Shown in pieces: positions 1-7,356 of a stretch of 48,233 bases of DNA (position 1 is its first letter; every line of letters begins with the position of its first letter). The translations under genes and the position numbers were made by a program. The stretch is taken from the NCBI GenBank assembly GCA_944319945.1, contig CALUFN010000084.1, positions 1 through 48,233 on the forward strand. Reading direction: 5' to 3'. The notes under the pieces were generated by a model. That model did not search any database. It worked only from the letters and a program-made list of their open reading frames with translations, and was not told the DNA's origin. This DNA comes from an uncultured Prevotella sp. Lineage in GTDB: Bacteria; Bacteroidota; Bacteroidia; Bacteroidales; Bacteroidaceae.

Positions 1-14
1 AATGTATAAAATAA

Positions 15-48
15 AAAATACGAGACTCTAACTTGAATCCCGTATTTT
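15..48 (-). terminator. Rho-independent terminator after the HU-LysM gene
   Basis: Arms AAAATACG (15-22) and CGTATTTT (41-48) form a stem, extendable by a G-U pair and more. Read on the minus strand it is followed by a T-rich run. It lies just past the stop codon at 67-69 and probably ends the ftsY-rimO-HU-HU transcript. Confidence 0.6.
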
Positions 49-66
49 CCATTTACACAAAATATT

Positions 67-1233
67 TTATAGTGCCTTCTTTAATTTTAGCTTCGGAATC
101 TTCAGCCTCATGCCTTCTGTCACATCATCTATGCCGTTGTGTACCTGTATGTAACACTCCATCCCGTCACCGAAATAAAACTTTGATATCTTTTTCAGAG
201 TCTCTCCTTTCTTTACAATTACAGTCTTAGCAGTGCCAACAATCTTATATGCGCCAGTGTTAACCATAACCCTTGCATTCTTCAATGAGCCGGAGTTAGG
301 CTTTATCGTTTTATTTATACCATTATTAGTAATTTCCTTTTTCTCTCCTTTCGCGTGCAATATTGAGTCAACTGCAGGCTTAGTTTCATTAACGGAAGAT
401 TTTGCAACTGCCGGCGACAAAGAATCTTTTCTTACGACATCAACATCAGATTTCTCTATAATATGCACCGTTTTATACCTAACAACGGGCTTAACTGAAC
501 TACGTCCCCAATAATAACCAATCGCCAAACATATTGCACCGATGAATAATGCACATACGGAATATATTAAGACCTTATGGTATGAAACGTGATTTTTGCG
601 ACCACAAGTATCTGCCGCCTCTTCACGGCAAGCTCCACCGTCTTCCTCCGCAGACTTGTCAGCACCACCGACATCCCCAGCTGTCTCCGTAACCTCAGCT
701 TCCATAAGAACGGAGCTCTCCACTACAACTTCTTCTTGTAACTCCGTTCGGCCGTCATCATAACTTTGCAAGGTTTCTTCAACTCCTCTAGAAGCAACCT
801 CTTCGCCATCATCACCAGCAGATTCTTCCATGTCAGCCTTGCATACATCGCCGTCGTCAACCGTATTTGGCTCGTCTAGCATCTTGATTTTACTCATCTC
901 ATCCAAATCCACCCCGTCATTTAAGACAACCGTATCAAATTGCGCAAAAGGCTTATTTACCAAATCACGCATGATTGGATCAGGAGTAAACGTTATCTTA
1001 CCATGACTTTCTATCGTAACACGCTCACCGGTATTGACATTTACGCTTTCACGCTCGCGCACGTCAATCACCTTAAACGTTCCAAGTCCCTTTACTTTAA
1101 CAACCTTCTCACCGTGCAGCCCCTCATTTATGACATCAAACAGCGTCGAGATAAACGTCTCCGCTTCCTGCTGCGACAAGCCGTGTTTGTCTGCAACAAG
1201 CCTTGCCATGTCTTGAATAAAAAACTTACCCAT
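67..1233 (-). CDS. HU-domain, single-pass membrane, LysM protein
   Basis: Predicted 388-residue protein from the ATG at 1233 (an in-frame ATG at 1248 lies inside the upstream gene; a GGAGG sits before the chosen start). Residues 1-95 form an HU/IHF-type DNA-binding domain, including the conserved GLGTFKV arm region and a FTPDP segment. Residues about 105-210 are a strongly acidic, low-complexity linker. Residues about 221-242 are a hydrophobic membrane segment followed by WGRSS. Residues about 337-382 form a LysM domain (KKGETLKKIS, then a KIPKL end). The layout places DNA binding in the cytoplasm and peptidoglycan binding in the periplasm. It overlaps the preceding HU gene by 8 nt (ATGGGTAA), so the two are co-translated. 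Tethering of nucleoid to wall is an inference. Confidence 0.85.
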   Translation of the reverse strand: MGKFFIQDMARLVADKHGLSQQEAETFISTLFDVINEGLHGEKVVKVKGLGTFKVIDVRERESVNVNTGERVTIESHGKITFTPDPIMRDLVNKPFAQFDTVVLNDGVDLDEMSKIKMLDEPNTVDDGDVCKADMEESAGDDGEEVASRGVEETLQSYDDGRTELQEEVVVESSVLMEAEVTETAGDVGGADKSAEEDGGACREEAADTCGRKNHVSYHKVLIYSVCALFIGAICLAIGYYWGRSSVKPVVRYKTVHIIEKSDVDVVRKDSLSPAVAKSSVNETKPAVDSILHAKGEKKEITNNGINKTIKPNSGSLKNARVMVNTGAYKIVGTAKTVIVKKGETLKKISKFYFGDGMECYIQVHNGIDDVTEGMRLKIPKLKLKKAL

Positions 1234-1519
1234 TATCCTTACCTCCATTCTTTAATTTTTCCTTCACTGCCGGAGTCGGTTTAAAATTCAAGACTAACTT
1301 AGGCGGGACAAGCATGCGCTGCTTCGTACCTGGATTCACTACAATACGTTCCAAGCGTTTTCTTACTTCAAAAGTTCCGAATTTTGGTATGACCACAACG
1401 TCGCCTTTTTGGAATACGTCGTTCATCACGTCAATTACCGTATTTACCATTTTCTGAGTATCTTCCTGAATGTACCCTAAACGTTGCGATAATTCGGAAA
1501 TAAAACTTTTATTATTCAT
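1226..1519 (-). CDS. HU family DNA-binding protein
   Basis: A 97-residue protein from the ATG at 1519; an upstream in-frame ATG at 1546 would add nine basic residues not expected for HU. It shows the usual HU plan: a helical N-terminus (MNNKSFISELSQRLG), then VVVIPKFGTFEVRKR before the DNA-wrapping arm and a FKPTPAVKEKL end. HU proteins bind and bend duplex DNA as dimers and shape the nucleoid. It lies 39 nt after rimO and its stop overlaps the start of the HU-LysM gene, so the two HU proteins are made together and could form heterodimers (inference). Confidence 0.9.
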   Translation of the reverse strand: MNNKSFISELSQRLGYIQEDTQKMVNTVIDVMNDVFQKGDVVVIPKFGTFEVRKRLERIVVNPGTKQRMLVPPKLVLNFKPTPAVKEKLKNGGKDNG

Positions 1520-1558
1520 AACAAAACACTTTTTACGCGGTGTCAAACAAACGTCGTG

Positions 1559-2857
1559 TCACACGACTTTTCCATATAAGTCAAACTCTTCGGCATCGGT
1601 AATCTCGACATTATAGAATGTGCCGGTACGCAGCTTCTTGTAATCCACTGGTATTAACACCTCAGGGTCGACTTCCGGAGAGCTGAACTCCGTCCTACCG
1701 ACATAATAATCTCCTTCCTTACGATCGATTACCACCTTGAACACTTTACCCACCTTCGACTCGGCTATCTCAGAACTTATCTTCTGCTGTAAAGCCATAA
1801 GACGGTCAAGACGCTTTTGCTTCACGGCCTGACTGACATTATCCATATAATGCGTAGCGCTATACGTGCCTTCCTCTTCAGAATAGGCAAAAGCCCCCAT
1901 ACGTTCAAACCTTGCCCATTCCGTAAATTGCATCAGTTCCTCAAAATCCTCGTCGCTTTCATTCGGGAAACCTACCATCAACGTGGTACGCAAATGAATG
2001 CCTGGCACCTCGCTCCTTATGCGCTTTATCATCTCGTAAGTTTCCGCTTTTGTTATATGCCGCCTCATAGCCGCAAGCATGTTATCGGATATGTGCTGAA
2101 GCGCAATATCCAAATACTTGCACACGTTCGGTTTTTCTCGCATTACATCTAACAATTCGTATGGGAAGTTTGTAGGATAAGCGTAATGAAGACGTATCCA
2201 CTTAACGCCATGAATATCAGCCATGTCGGATACAAGATCGGCGATATGCTGCTTACCGTCAATGTCCATACCGTAATACGTCAACTCTTGGGCTATGATT
2301 TGAAACTCCTTTATGCCGCAAGCTACAAGATCCTTCACCTCGGCCAGTATATCCTCTTTCGGCCGGCTTACATGGCGGCCCGTAATCAAGGGTATAGCGC
2401 AATATGCGCAGTGGCGGTCACACCCTTCGCTGATCTTGACGTAAGCATAATGATGCGGAGTAGTAATATGCCGTTTACCGTTGCACGACGGCATTTCCGC
2501 CTTGCCTAAGTCACTTAGCAACTGTTTATAGTCAAACTTACCGTAATACTTGTCTACTTGGGGAATCTCCTTCTCCAATTCCGACTTATACCTTTGCGAA
2601 AGGCAACCCATCACAAAGAGCTTTCTTAACCGCCCGGCGGCTTTGGCCTCGGCAAACTCAAGAATCGTATTTATGCTTTCCTCTTTCGCGTCGCCGATAA
2701 ACCCACAAGTATTTATAACGGCAATCTCACCCTGAGGATTCTTGCTGTCATGGGTGCACTTATATCCGTTGGCTTCAAATTGTTTCATCAGAATCTCGCT
2801 GTCAACGAGATTCTTGGAACAACCTAAGGTGATAAAATCTATCTGGTTCTTTTTCAC
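1559..2857 (-). CDS. rimO: Ribosomal protein S12 methylthiotransferase RimO
   Basis: A 432-residue radical-SAM enzyme that adds a methylthio group to an aspartate of ribosomal protein S12. The N-terminal methylthiotransferase domain has the three cluster cysteines C13 (LGCSKN), C51 (NTCGF) and C85 (MGCLSQ). The radical-SAM CxxxCxxC is C146, C150, C153 (SEGCDRHCAYC). The C-terminal about 65 residues match a TRAM domain. Length is normal for RimO, and the LGCSKN opening separates it from MiaB. Its ATG overlaps the ftsY stop by 4 nt, so translational coupling is likely. S12 itself is not in the window. Confidence 0.95.
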   Translation of the reverse strand: MKKNQIDFITLGCSKNLVDSEILMKQFEANGYKCTHDSKNPQGEIAVINTCGFIGDAKEESINTILEFAEAKAAGRLRKLFVMGCLSQRYKSELEKEIPQVDKYYGKFDYKQLLSDLGKAEMPSCNGKRHITTPHHYAYVKISEGCDRHCAYCAIPLITGRHVSRPKEDILAEVKDLVACGIKEFQIIAQELTYYGMDIDGKQHIADLVSDMADIHGVKWIRLHYAYPTNFPYELLDVMREKPNVCKYLDIALQHISDNMLAAMRRHITKAETYEMIKRIRSEVPGIHLRTTLMVGFPNESDEDFEELMQFTEWARFERMGAFAYSEEEGTYSATHYMDNVSQAVKQKRLDRLMALQQKISSEIAESKVGKVFKVVIDRKEGDYYVGRTEFSSPEVDPEVLIPVDYKKLRTGTFYNVEITDAEEFDLYGKVV

Positions 2858-3813
2858 TTTTCTACGTTAAAGAGCGAATCTACAAACTGGGTCTTATTGA
2901 AAAGCTGAAGGTCTTCCATCTTTTCACCTAAACCGATATACTTCACAGGCACTTTCAATTGGTCGGAAATGCCAATCACCACGCCACCCTTAGCTGTGCC
3001 GTCGAGCTTTGTTATGGCAAGGCTGGTTATCTGGGTGACAGCTGAAAACTGCTTTGCCTGTTCAAAAGCATTCTGCCCCGTAGAGCCGTCAAGCACGAGA
3101 AGAACCTCGTCTGGAGCCTGGGGCAAAACCTTTTTCATCACTTCCTTGATTTTCTTCAATTCGTTCATCAAGCCCACCTTGTTGTGTAATCTTCCTGCGG
3201 TATCAATCAATACAACGTCGGCCGCATTCGCCTTTGCCGAACTCAACGTATCAAAAGCCACACTTGCAGGATCAGACCCCATTTGTTGCTTGACAACCGG
3301 CACGCCGACACGCTCGCCCCAAATGGTCAACTGTTCCACCGCAGCCGCACGGAAAGTATCGGCAGCTCCGAGATAAACCTTCTTACCAGCCTTCTTAAAC
3401 TGATAAGCAAGTTTACCGATCGTAGTGGTCTTACCAACTCCGTTAACACCTACAACCAAAATGACATACGGAGAATGGTCTGAAGGCAAATCCCAATTAT
3501 CATTATCTATGGAATTATTCTCAGTCAGCAAGGCGGCTATCTCATCGCGAAGTATCGCGTTGAGTTCCGACACTGAGACATATTTGTCGCGTGCCACGCG
3601 CTCTTCTATCCGCTTAATTATCTTCAGCGTCGTGTCAACGCCCACGTCCGACGTGATAAGCACCTCTTCAAGATTGTCAAGCACGTCGTCGTCTACTTTC
3701 GACTTACCGGCAACCGCCCTTGCAATTTTCGAGAATACGCTTTGCTTGGTTTTCTCCAATCCCTTATCAAGCGTCTCCTTTTTACTTTTATTAAATAATC
3801 CGAATAATCCCAT
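2854..3813 (-). CDS. ftsY: Signal recognition particle receptor FtsY
   Basis: SRP-receptor GTPase that docks SRP-ribosome complexes at the inner membrane. I take the ATG at 3813 (MGLFGLFNKSKKE, 319 residues) because it gives the usual amphipathic N-terminus and lies downstream of a good promoter; an in-frame ATG at 3831 overlaps the -7 box. Visible parts are the helical N domain, G1 GVNGVGKTTT, the DTAGR motif and TKLDG. The long acidic A domain of E. coli FtsY is absent, as in most bacteria of this phylum. It is the first gene of a minus-strand group with rimO (4-nt overlap) and the two HU genes. Confidence 0.95.
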   Translation of the reverse strand: MGLFGLFNKSKKETLDKGLEKTKQSVFSKIARAVAGKSKVDDDVLDNLEEVLITSDVGVDTTLKIIKRIEERVARDKYVSVSELNAILRDEIAALLTENNSIDNDNWDLPSDHSPYVILVVGVNGVGKTTTIGKLAYQFKKAGKKVYLGAADTFRAAAVEQLTIWGERVGVPVVKQQMGSDPASVAFDTLSSAKANAADVVLIDTAGRLHNKVGLMNELKKIKEVMKKVLPQAPDEVLLVLDGSTGQNAFEQAKQFSAVTQITSLAITKLDGTAKGGVVIGISDQLKVPVKYIGLGEKMEDLQLFNKTQFVDSLFNVEK

Positions 3814-3830
3814 AAGTCTGTAATTTGCCA

Positions 3831-3861
3831 CAAAATTAATAAAATGTACTCATATTTACAA
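3831..3861 (-). promoter_or_regulatory. Promoter of ftsY
   Basis: On the minus strand TTG (3861-3859), a 20-nt gap and TAATTTTG (3838-3831) match the Bacteroidetes -33/-7 consensus. The leader would be only about 10 nt. Confidence 0.65.
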
Positions 3862-3863
3862 CA

Positions 3864-3893
3864 AAAAGGCCGCAAATTTCATTGCGGCCTTTT
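3864..3893 (-). terminator. Terminator of the rpmB-rpmG-DUF4295 operon
   Basis: Twelve-base-pair stem AAAAGGCCGCAA / TTGCGGCCTTTT with a 6-nt loop, followed on the minus strand by TTTTTGTTG. It separates the ribosomal operon from the ftsY promoter that overlaps its far side. Confidence 0.85.
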
Positions 3894-3919
3894 CATTAAA
3901 TATCACAAATAAGATAAAA

Positions 3920-4078
3920 TCAATTCTTAAAGAAATCTTTCACTGCCTCATTCGGCACCATTTGCTCATCAAAGACATAAGCACCTGTCTTGGGGCTCTT
4001 TACCATCTTGATAACCTTCGTATAAGCGCGACCATCCTTTGAACCTTCATGGAGGGTAGCGACGGTTTTCTTTGCCAT
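3920..4078 (-). CDS. DUF4295 small basic protein of the L28-L33 operon
   Basis: A 52-residue ORF beginning MAKKTVATLHEGSKDGRAYT and ending VKDFFKN. The sequence matches DUF4295, a family confined to Bacteroidetes and found next to rpmG. It is lysine-rich (about 9 Lys) and carries no signal peptide or membrane segment. It lies 22 nt downstream of rpmG and is followed by a strong terminator, so it is the last gene of a three-gene ribosomal operon. Ribosome association is an inference from size, charge and context; it may be the lineage-specific 50S protein reported in Bacteroidetes ribosomes, which I cannot confirm from sequence alone. Confidence 0.9.
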   Translation of the reverse strand: MAKKTVATLHEGSKDGRAYTKVIKMVKSPKTGAYVFDEQMVPNEAVKDFFKN

Positions 4079-4100
4079 GTCTTACAGTTTTATTATGTTG

Positions 4101-4289
4101 TTATTTTATCTCCTTATGAAGAGTCATCTTCTTCAAGATAGGATTGTATTTCATTAACTCCATTCTCTCAGGCGTATTCTTACGATTCTTTGTCGTAACG
4201 TAACGGCTCGTACCGGGAAGACCGCTATTCTTCATCTCGGTACACTCCAATACGACCTGCACCCTATTTCCTTTAGCCTTCTTTGCCAT
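4101..4289 (-). CDS. rpmG: 50S ribosomal protein L33
   Basis: A 62-residue bL33 with the signature [19 protein letters not shown] and the usual C-terminal [16 protein letters not shown]. It is part of the 50S subunit near the E site. Only one cysteine (C16) is present, so this is the form without the zinc-binding CxxC pairs. It lies 6 nt downstream of rpmB and upstream of the DUF4295 gene, in one operon. Confidence 0.97.
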   Translation of the reverse strand: MAKKAKGNRVQVVLECTEMKNSGLPGTSRYVTTKNRKNTPERMELMKYNPILKKMTLHKEIK

Positions 4290-4295
4290 GATAGA

Positions 4296-4559
4296 TTATT
4301 CTCCTATAACTTTAATCTCCTTCCAATCACAATAGCCTTTAGAAACAGCCTGCTTGAGAGCCGCATCCAAACCTACCTTATTAATCAAACGCAGGCCTGC
4401 AGCACTTATTTTCAAGCTGATCCAGCACTGTTCCTCTACATAGTAAAACTTCTTCCTGAAAAGGTTCACGTCAAAGCTGCGCTTTGTGCGATGCTTCGAG
4501 TGTGAAACATTATTTCCAATCTGGGCTTTTTTACCTGTTATTTGACAAATCTTCGACAT
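4296..4559 (-). CDS. rpmB: 50S ribosomal protein L28
   Basis: An 87-residue bL28 with the N-terminal [20 protein letters not shown] and SKHRTKRSF motifs typical of the family. It binds 23S rRNA in the large subunit. It is the first gene of the rpmB-rpmG-DUF4295 operon, with a near-perfect promoter 50 nt upstream. Confidence 0.97.
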   Translation of the reverse strand: MSKICQITGKKAQIGNNVSHSKHRTKRSFDVNLFRKKFYYVEEQCWISLKISAAGLRLINKVGLDAALKQAVSKGYCDWKEIKVIGE

Positions 4560-4609
4560 TGCTATCTACTGTTTTTTGTTTAATTTTGATACTTATTCCA
4601 AACAGAGTG

Positions 4610-4640
4610 CAAAATTACAAACTTTTCCCGAATAAGCAAA
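4610..4640 (-). promoter_or_regulatory. Promoter of the rpmB operon
   Basis: Minus strand TTTG (4640-4637), exactly 19 nt, TAATTTTG (4617-4610): a full match to the Bacteroidetes consensus. Predicted leader about 45 nt. Confidence 0.8.
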
Positions 4641-4820
4641 ATATTTCTTCCAATAAAAAGTCTTTTAATCTTTTTTAGTATTGGACTGAAGACGTTTGTC
4701 AAAACCATTGCCTATCAACCCCATAGCCTCAATTATAAAGCAGTCACATTTTCGCTTTACGACCTACCGGTTCATAACACATCAACACATTTAGCACTGA
4801 TACACGACCGGATTAGAAAC

Positions 4821-4869
4821 GCAACCTTTTTCCGTGCAATCGGCCACGTTTTACACAACGAAAGGTTGC
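4821..4869. repeat. Inverted repeat in a gene-free stretch
   Basis: Perfect 9-bp arms GCAACCTTT (4821-4829) and AAAGGTTGC (4861-4869), with a smaller CGTG/CACG stem inside the loop. It lies in the 462-nt stretch 4560-5021, which otherwise holds the rpmB promoter on the left, the tRNA terminator on the right and no convincing coding region. TATTGCAC words occur twice just after it. Function unknown. Confidence 0.45.
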
Positions 4870-4992
4870 ATATTGCACGCCAAAACACAACCTATTGCAC
4901 ACCAGCCGGAAACGAGCCAGGCTGAACGGCCGGAGAAACACCAAGAAGAACAACCGAAAGATGACGGAAATATAAATGTGATAGATACAAGA

Positions 4993-5017
4993 AAAGGACT
5001 TCTTTTGGAAGTCCTTT
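4993..5017 (-). terminator. Terminator of the tRNA-Arg gene
   Basis: Ten-base-pair stem AAAGGACTTC / GAAGTCCTTT with a 5-nt loop, then TTTCTTG on the minus strand, starting 5 nt past the tRNA 3' end. Confidence 0.7.
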
Positions 5018-5021
5018 CCTG

Positions 5022-5096
5022 TGATTCCGTAGGGATTCGAACCCTAGACCCACGCCTTAGAAGGGCGTTGCTCTAATCCAACTGAGCTACGGAACC
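5022..5096 (-). tRNA. tRNA-Arg (anticodon TCT)
   Basis: A 75-nt cloverleaf on the minus strand: acceptor GGTTCCG pairs with CGGAATC (one G-U), D arm GCTC...GAGC, anticodon stem ACGCC/GGCGT with loop CTTCTAA, 5-nt variable loop, T stem TAGGG/CCCTA with loop TTCGAAT, discriminator A. Anticodon TCT reads AGA and AGG. The CCA end is not encoded (CAG follows), so it must be added after transcription. Confidence 0.95.
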
Positions 5097-5110
5097 CTAA
5101 AAATCGGCTG

Positions 5111-5142
5111 CAAAGATACTTAAAAAATCCTTTCACACCAAA
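5111..5142 (-). promoter_or_regulatory. Promoter of tRNA-Arg
   Basis: Minus strand TTTG (5142-5139), 20 nt, TATCTTTG (5118-5111), ending 14 nt before the tRNA 5' end. Confidence 0.7.
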
Positions 5143-5179
5143 TTTTTAGAAATAAAAGTCATTAAACCGCTGTGAAACA

Positions 5180-7198
5180 TCAGGAATTCATTGTTGCCAA
5201 AAACTCCTCGTTGTCACGCGTGTGGCTTATCCTGTCATGAATGGTATTCATCGCTTCTATCGGATTCATGTCTGCTATGAACTTACGCAACACCCACATA
5301 CGGTCAAGCGTCAGCTTATCTTGCAAGAGGTCGTCACGGCGCGTGCTCGACGCCACAAGATTAACGGCCGGGAATATTCGCTTGTTGCTCAGGTTGCGGT
5401 CAAGCTGCAATTCCATGTTTCCCGTACCCTTAAATTCCTCGAATATCACTTCGTCCATCTTGCTGCCGGTGTCAATCAAAGCGGTTGCCACAATCGTCAA
5501 CGAACCTCCGCCCTCGATGTTTCTTGCCGCGCCGAAGAAGCGCTTTGGCTTCTGCAATGCGTTTGCGTCCACACCTCCGGTAAGCACTTTGCCGCTGGCA
5601 GGCGAAACAGTGTTGTAAGCACGGGCAAGACGGGTAATGGAGTCGAGGAATATCACGACGTCATGTCCGCACTCTACCATACGCTTAGCCCTCTCCAACA
5701 CTATTCCCGCAATCTTAACGTGACGCTCTGCCGGCTCGTCAAACGTTGAGGCTATGACTTCGGCATTTACGGTACGTGCCATATCAGTAACCTCCTCTGG
5801 GCGTTCGTCGATAAGCAGCATCATCAGATATGCCTCCGGATGATTGGCCGCAATTGCATTGGCAATGTCTTTCATTAAAATTGTCTTACCTGTCTTAGGC
5901 TGCGCCACTATGAGCGCACGCTGGCCTTTTCCTATCGGAGAGAACAGGTCTACGATTCTCGTGCTAAGATTGGTAGTCGACGGATTGCCGCATAATGTGA
6001 ACTTCTCGTCAGGGAAGAGCGGCGTAAGATGATCAAATGGGATGCGGTCGCGCACCTCGGCCGGGTCACGCCCGTTTATCTTGTCGATGCTTGTAAGCGG
6101 AAAATACTTCTCGCCGTCATGCGGAGGGCGCACATGACATTCAAGTACGTCGCCGGTCTTCAAGCCGTAACGTTTTATCTGCGCGATTGAAACATAGATG
6201 TCATCCGGAGACGAAAGGTAATTATAATCGCTTGAACGCAAGAATCCGTAACCGTCAGGCATTATCTCCAACACGCCGTTAGCCGTAATAATATCGGCAA
6301 AATCGAACGTAGATTCAATCTCGTCAGGCTCGTGATGCTGGGCATACGCCACTCTGTTAATGTCGACAGGAGAGGTCGGATTGTCGAACATGTCAAAGTT
6401 TGGCGTGGCCATCTGGTCTTCTATCGGTAAATCCACTACGGGGATGAAGTCCGTTCCGTCGCCCGGATCACCGTCCCAAACTCCCATTACCATAGCCTCA
6501 CGCGTTTCATCGGCCATCTCGTTGTGGGCGTTCACTTTGGCCTGCAACTTAGCGATTAGGTCAGACTGGTCTGCCGAATCGTCGTCAGGCTCGTTGGTCT
6601 CATACTCGGCTTCCGGCACGACAGTAGTTTCCAGATTCTCCTGTACGTTATTTTCTTCCTGCATATCTTGGATAAACGGCGGAGCGTCTACCGTCTCGGC
6701 TTCGTCTTGAAATGCAGGTTCCGCTACGGCAGCGTCTTCAACAAGGGGCTCAACCGGCGCAGTTGTGCTTTCGTTATCAAACAAGTTGGGTTCTTCCACC
6801 ACCAAAGAGTCGTCAGCGGCCGTAGCATCCTGTAATTCAGCAGCAGCGTCCTGCTTGGTCTTCGTCCTCTTGGCCTTAGGCTTGGCAGCAGCACTTACGG
6901 GCTTATCATTGAATATTGACGGCGCATCGCTTGACACCTTGTTTTTCTTAAGGTCGAAGTTCTCTCCCTCCTTGCCGTTTACGGAATACACATGGTCAGT
7001 ATCCTTCTTTACGATCCTAACCCTACGCCGCTTTGTTCCCAACGGATTCTTACTACTTTCTATTTCCGCTTGCTTGTCAAGGATTGAATAAATAATATCT
7101 TCCTGACTATCACCTGACTTGATTTTTGCTCCAATCTGCTCGGCAAAATCTTGTAGCTCGGTGATATTTTTAGATAATAATTCTTCTTTGCTATACAT
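5180..7198 (-). CDS. rho: Transcription termination factor Rho with a long disordered insert
   Basis: A 672-residue ring helicase that terminates transcription; E. coli Rho has 419. Residues 1-50 match the N-terminal helical domain. Residues about 80-295 are an acidic, low-complexity segment rich in Asp, Glu, Ala and Pro, inserted before the RNA-binding OB fold (GYGFLR at 316-321). The ATPase core follows: Walker A QPKTGKT 433-439, Walker B VVIFLDS 514-520, R-loop region GKVLTGGVD 536-544. The core is intact, so it should be active. Bacteroidetes Rho proteins are known for such inserts, and in Bacteroides thetaiotaomicron the disordered part supports condensate formation. It is transcribed alone, with a leader of about 80 nt. 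Confidence 0.97.
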   Translation of the reverse strand: MYSKEELLSKNITELQDFAEQIGAKIKSGDSQEDIIYSILDKQAEIESSKNPLGTKRRRVRIVKKDTDHVYSVNGKEGENFDLKKNKVSSDAPSIFNDKPVSAAAKPKAKRTKTKQDAAAELQDATAADDSLVVEEPNLFDNESTTAPVEPLVEDAAVAEPAFQDEAETVDAPPFIQDMQEENNVQENLETTVVPEAEYETNEPDDDSADQSDLIAKLQAKVNAHNEMADETREAMVMGVWDGDPGDGTDFIPVVDLPIEDQMATPNFDMFDNPTSPVDINRVAYAQHHEPDEIESTFDFADIITANGVLEIMPDGYGFLRSSDYNYLSSPDDIYVSIAQIKRYGLKTGDVLECHVRPPHDGEKYFPLTSIDKINGRDPAEVRDRIPFDHLTPLFPDEKFTLCGNPSTTNLSTRIVDLFSPIGKGQRALIVAQPKTGKTILMKDIANAIAANHPEAYLMMLLIDERPEEVTDMARTVNAEVIASTFDEPAERHVKIAGIVLERAKRMVECGHDVVIFLDSITRLARAYNTVSPASGKVLTGGVDANALQKPKRFFGAARNIEGGGSLTIVATALIDTGSKMDEVIFEEFKGTGNMELQLDRNLSNKRIFPAVNLVASSTRRDDLLQDKLTLDRMWVLRKFIADMNPIEAMNTIHDRISHTRDNEEFLATMNS

Positions 7199-7282
7199 AT
7201 AATAATAATGTATCGGGGATTTTTAATGATTGTATTCGTTTCACGAGTGGAAACAAATAGTTGACTATTTTTAATTTAAGTG

Positions 7283-7290
7283 CAAAATTA
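7283..7290 (-). promoter_or_regulatory. Probable -7 box of rho
   Basis: TAATTTTG on the minus strand, 85 nt before the rho start; no good TTTG at -33, so the call is moderate. The region up to the ABC-F stop (7357) is very AT-rich and holds no clear hairpin. Confidence 0.45.
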
Positions 7291-7356
7291 ATAAATTATA
7301 TTATAATAATATGCTTCATGCTTTAGCTTACATGTCATTTTAACTTATTTTCATAC

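Noticed and set aside
4834-5076. 80-codon ORF running into the tRNA gene
   Set aside because: It reads through the tRNA-Arg terminator and into the tRNA itself on the opposite strand; it is a chance frame.
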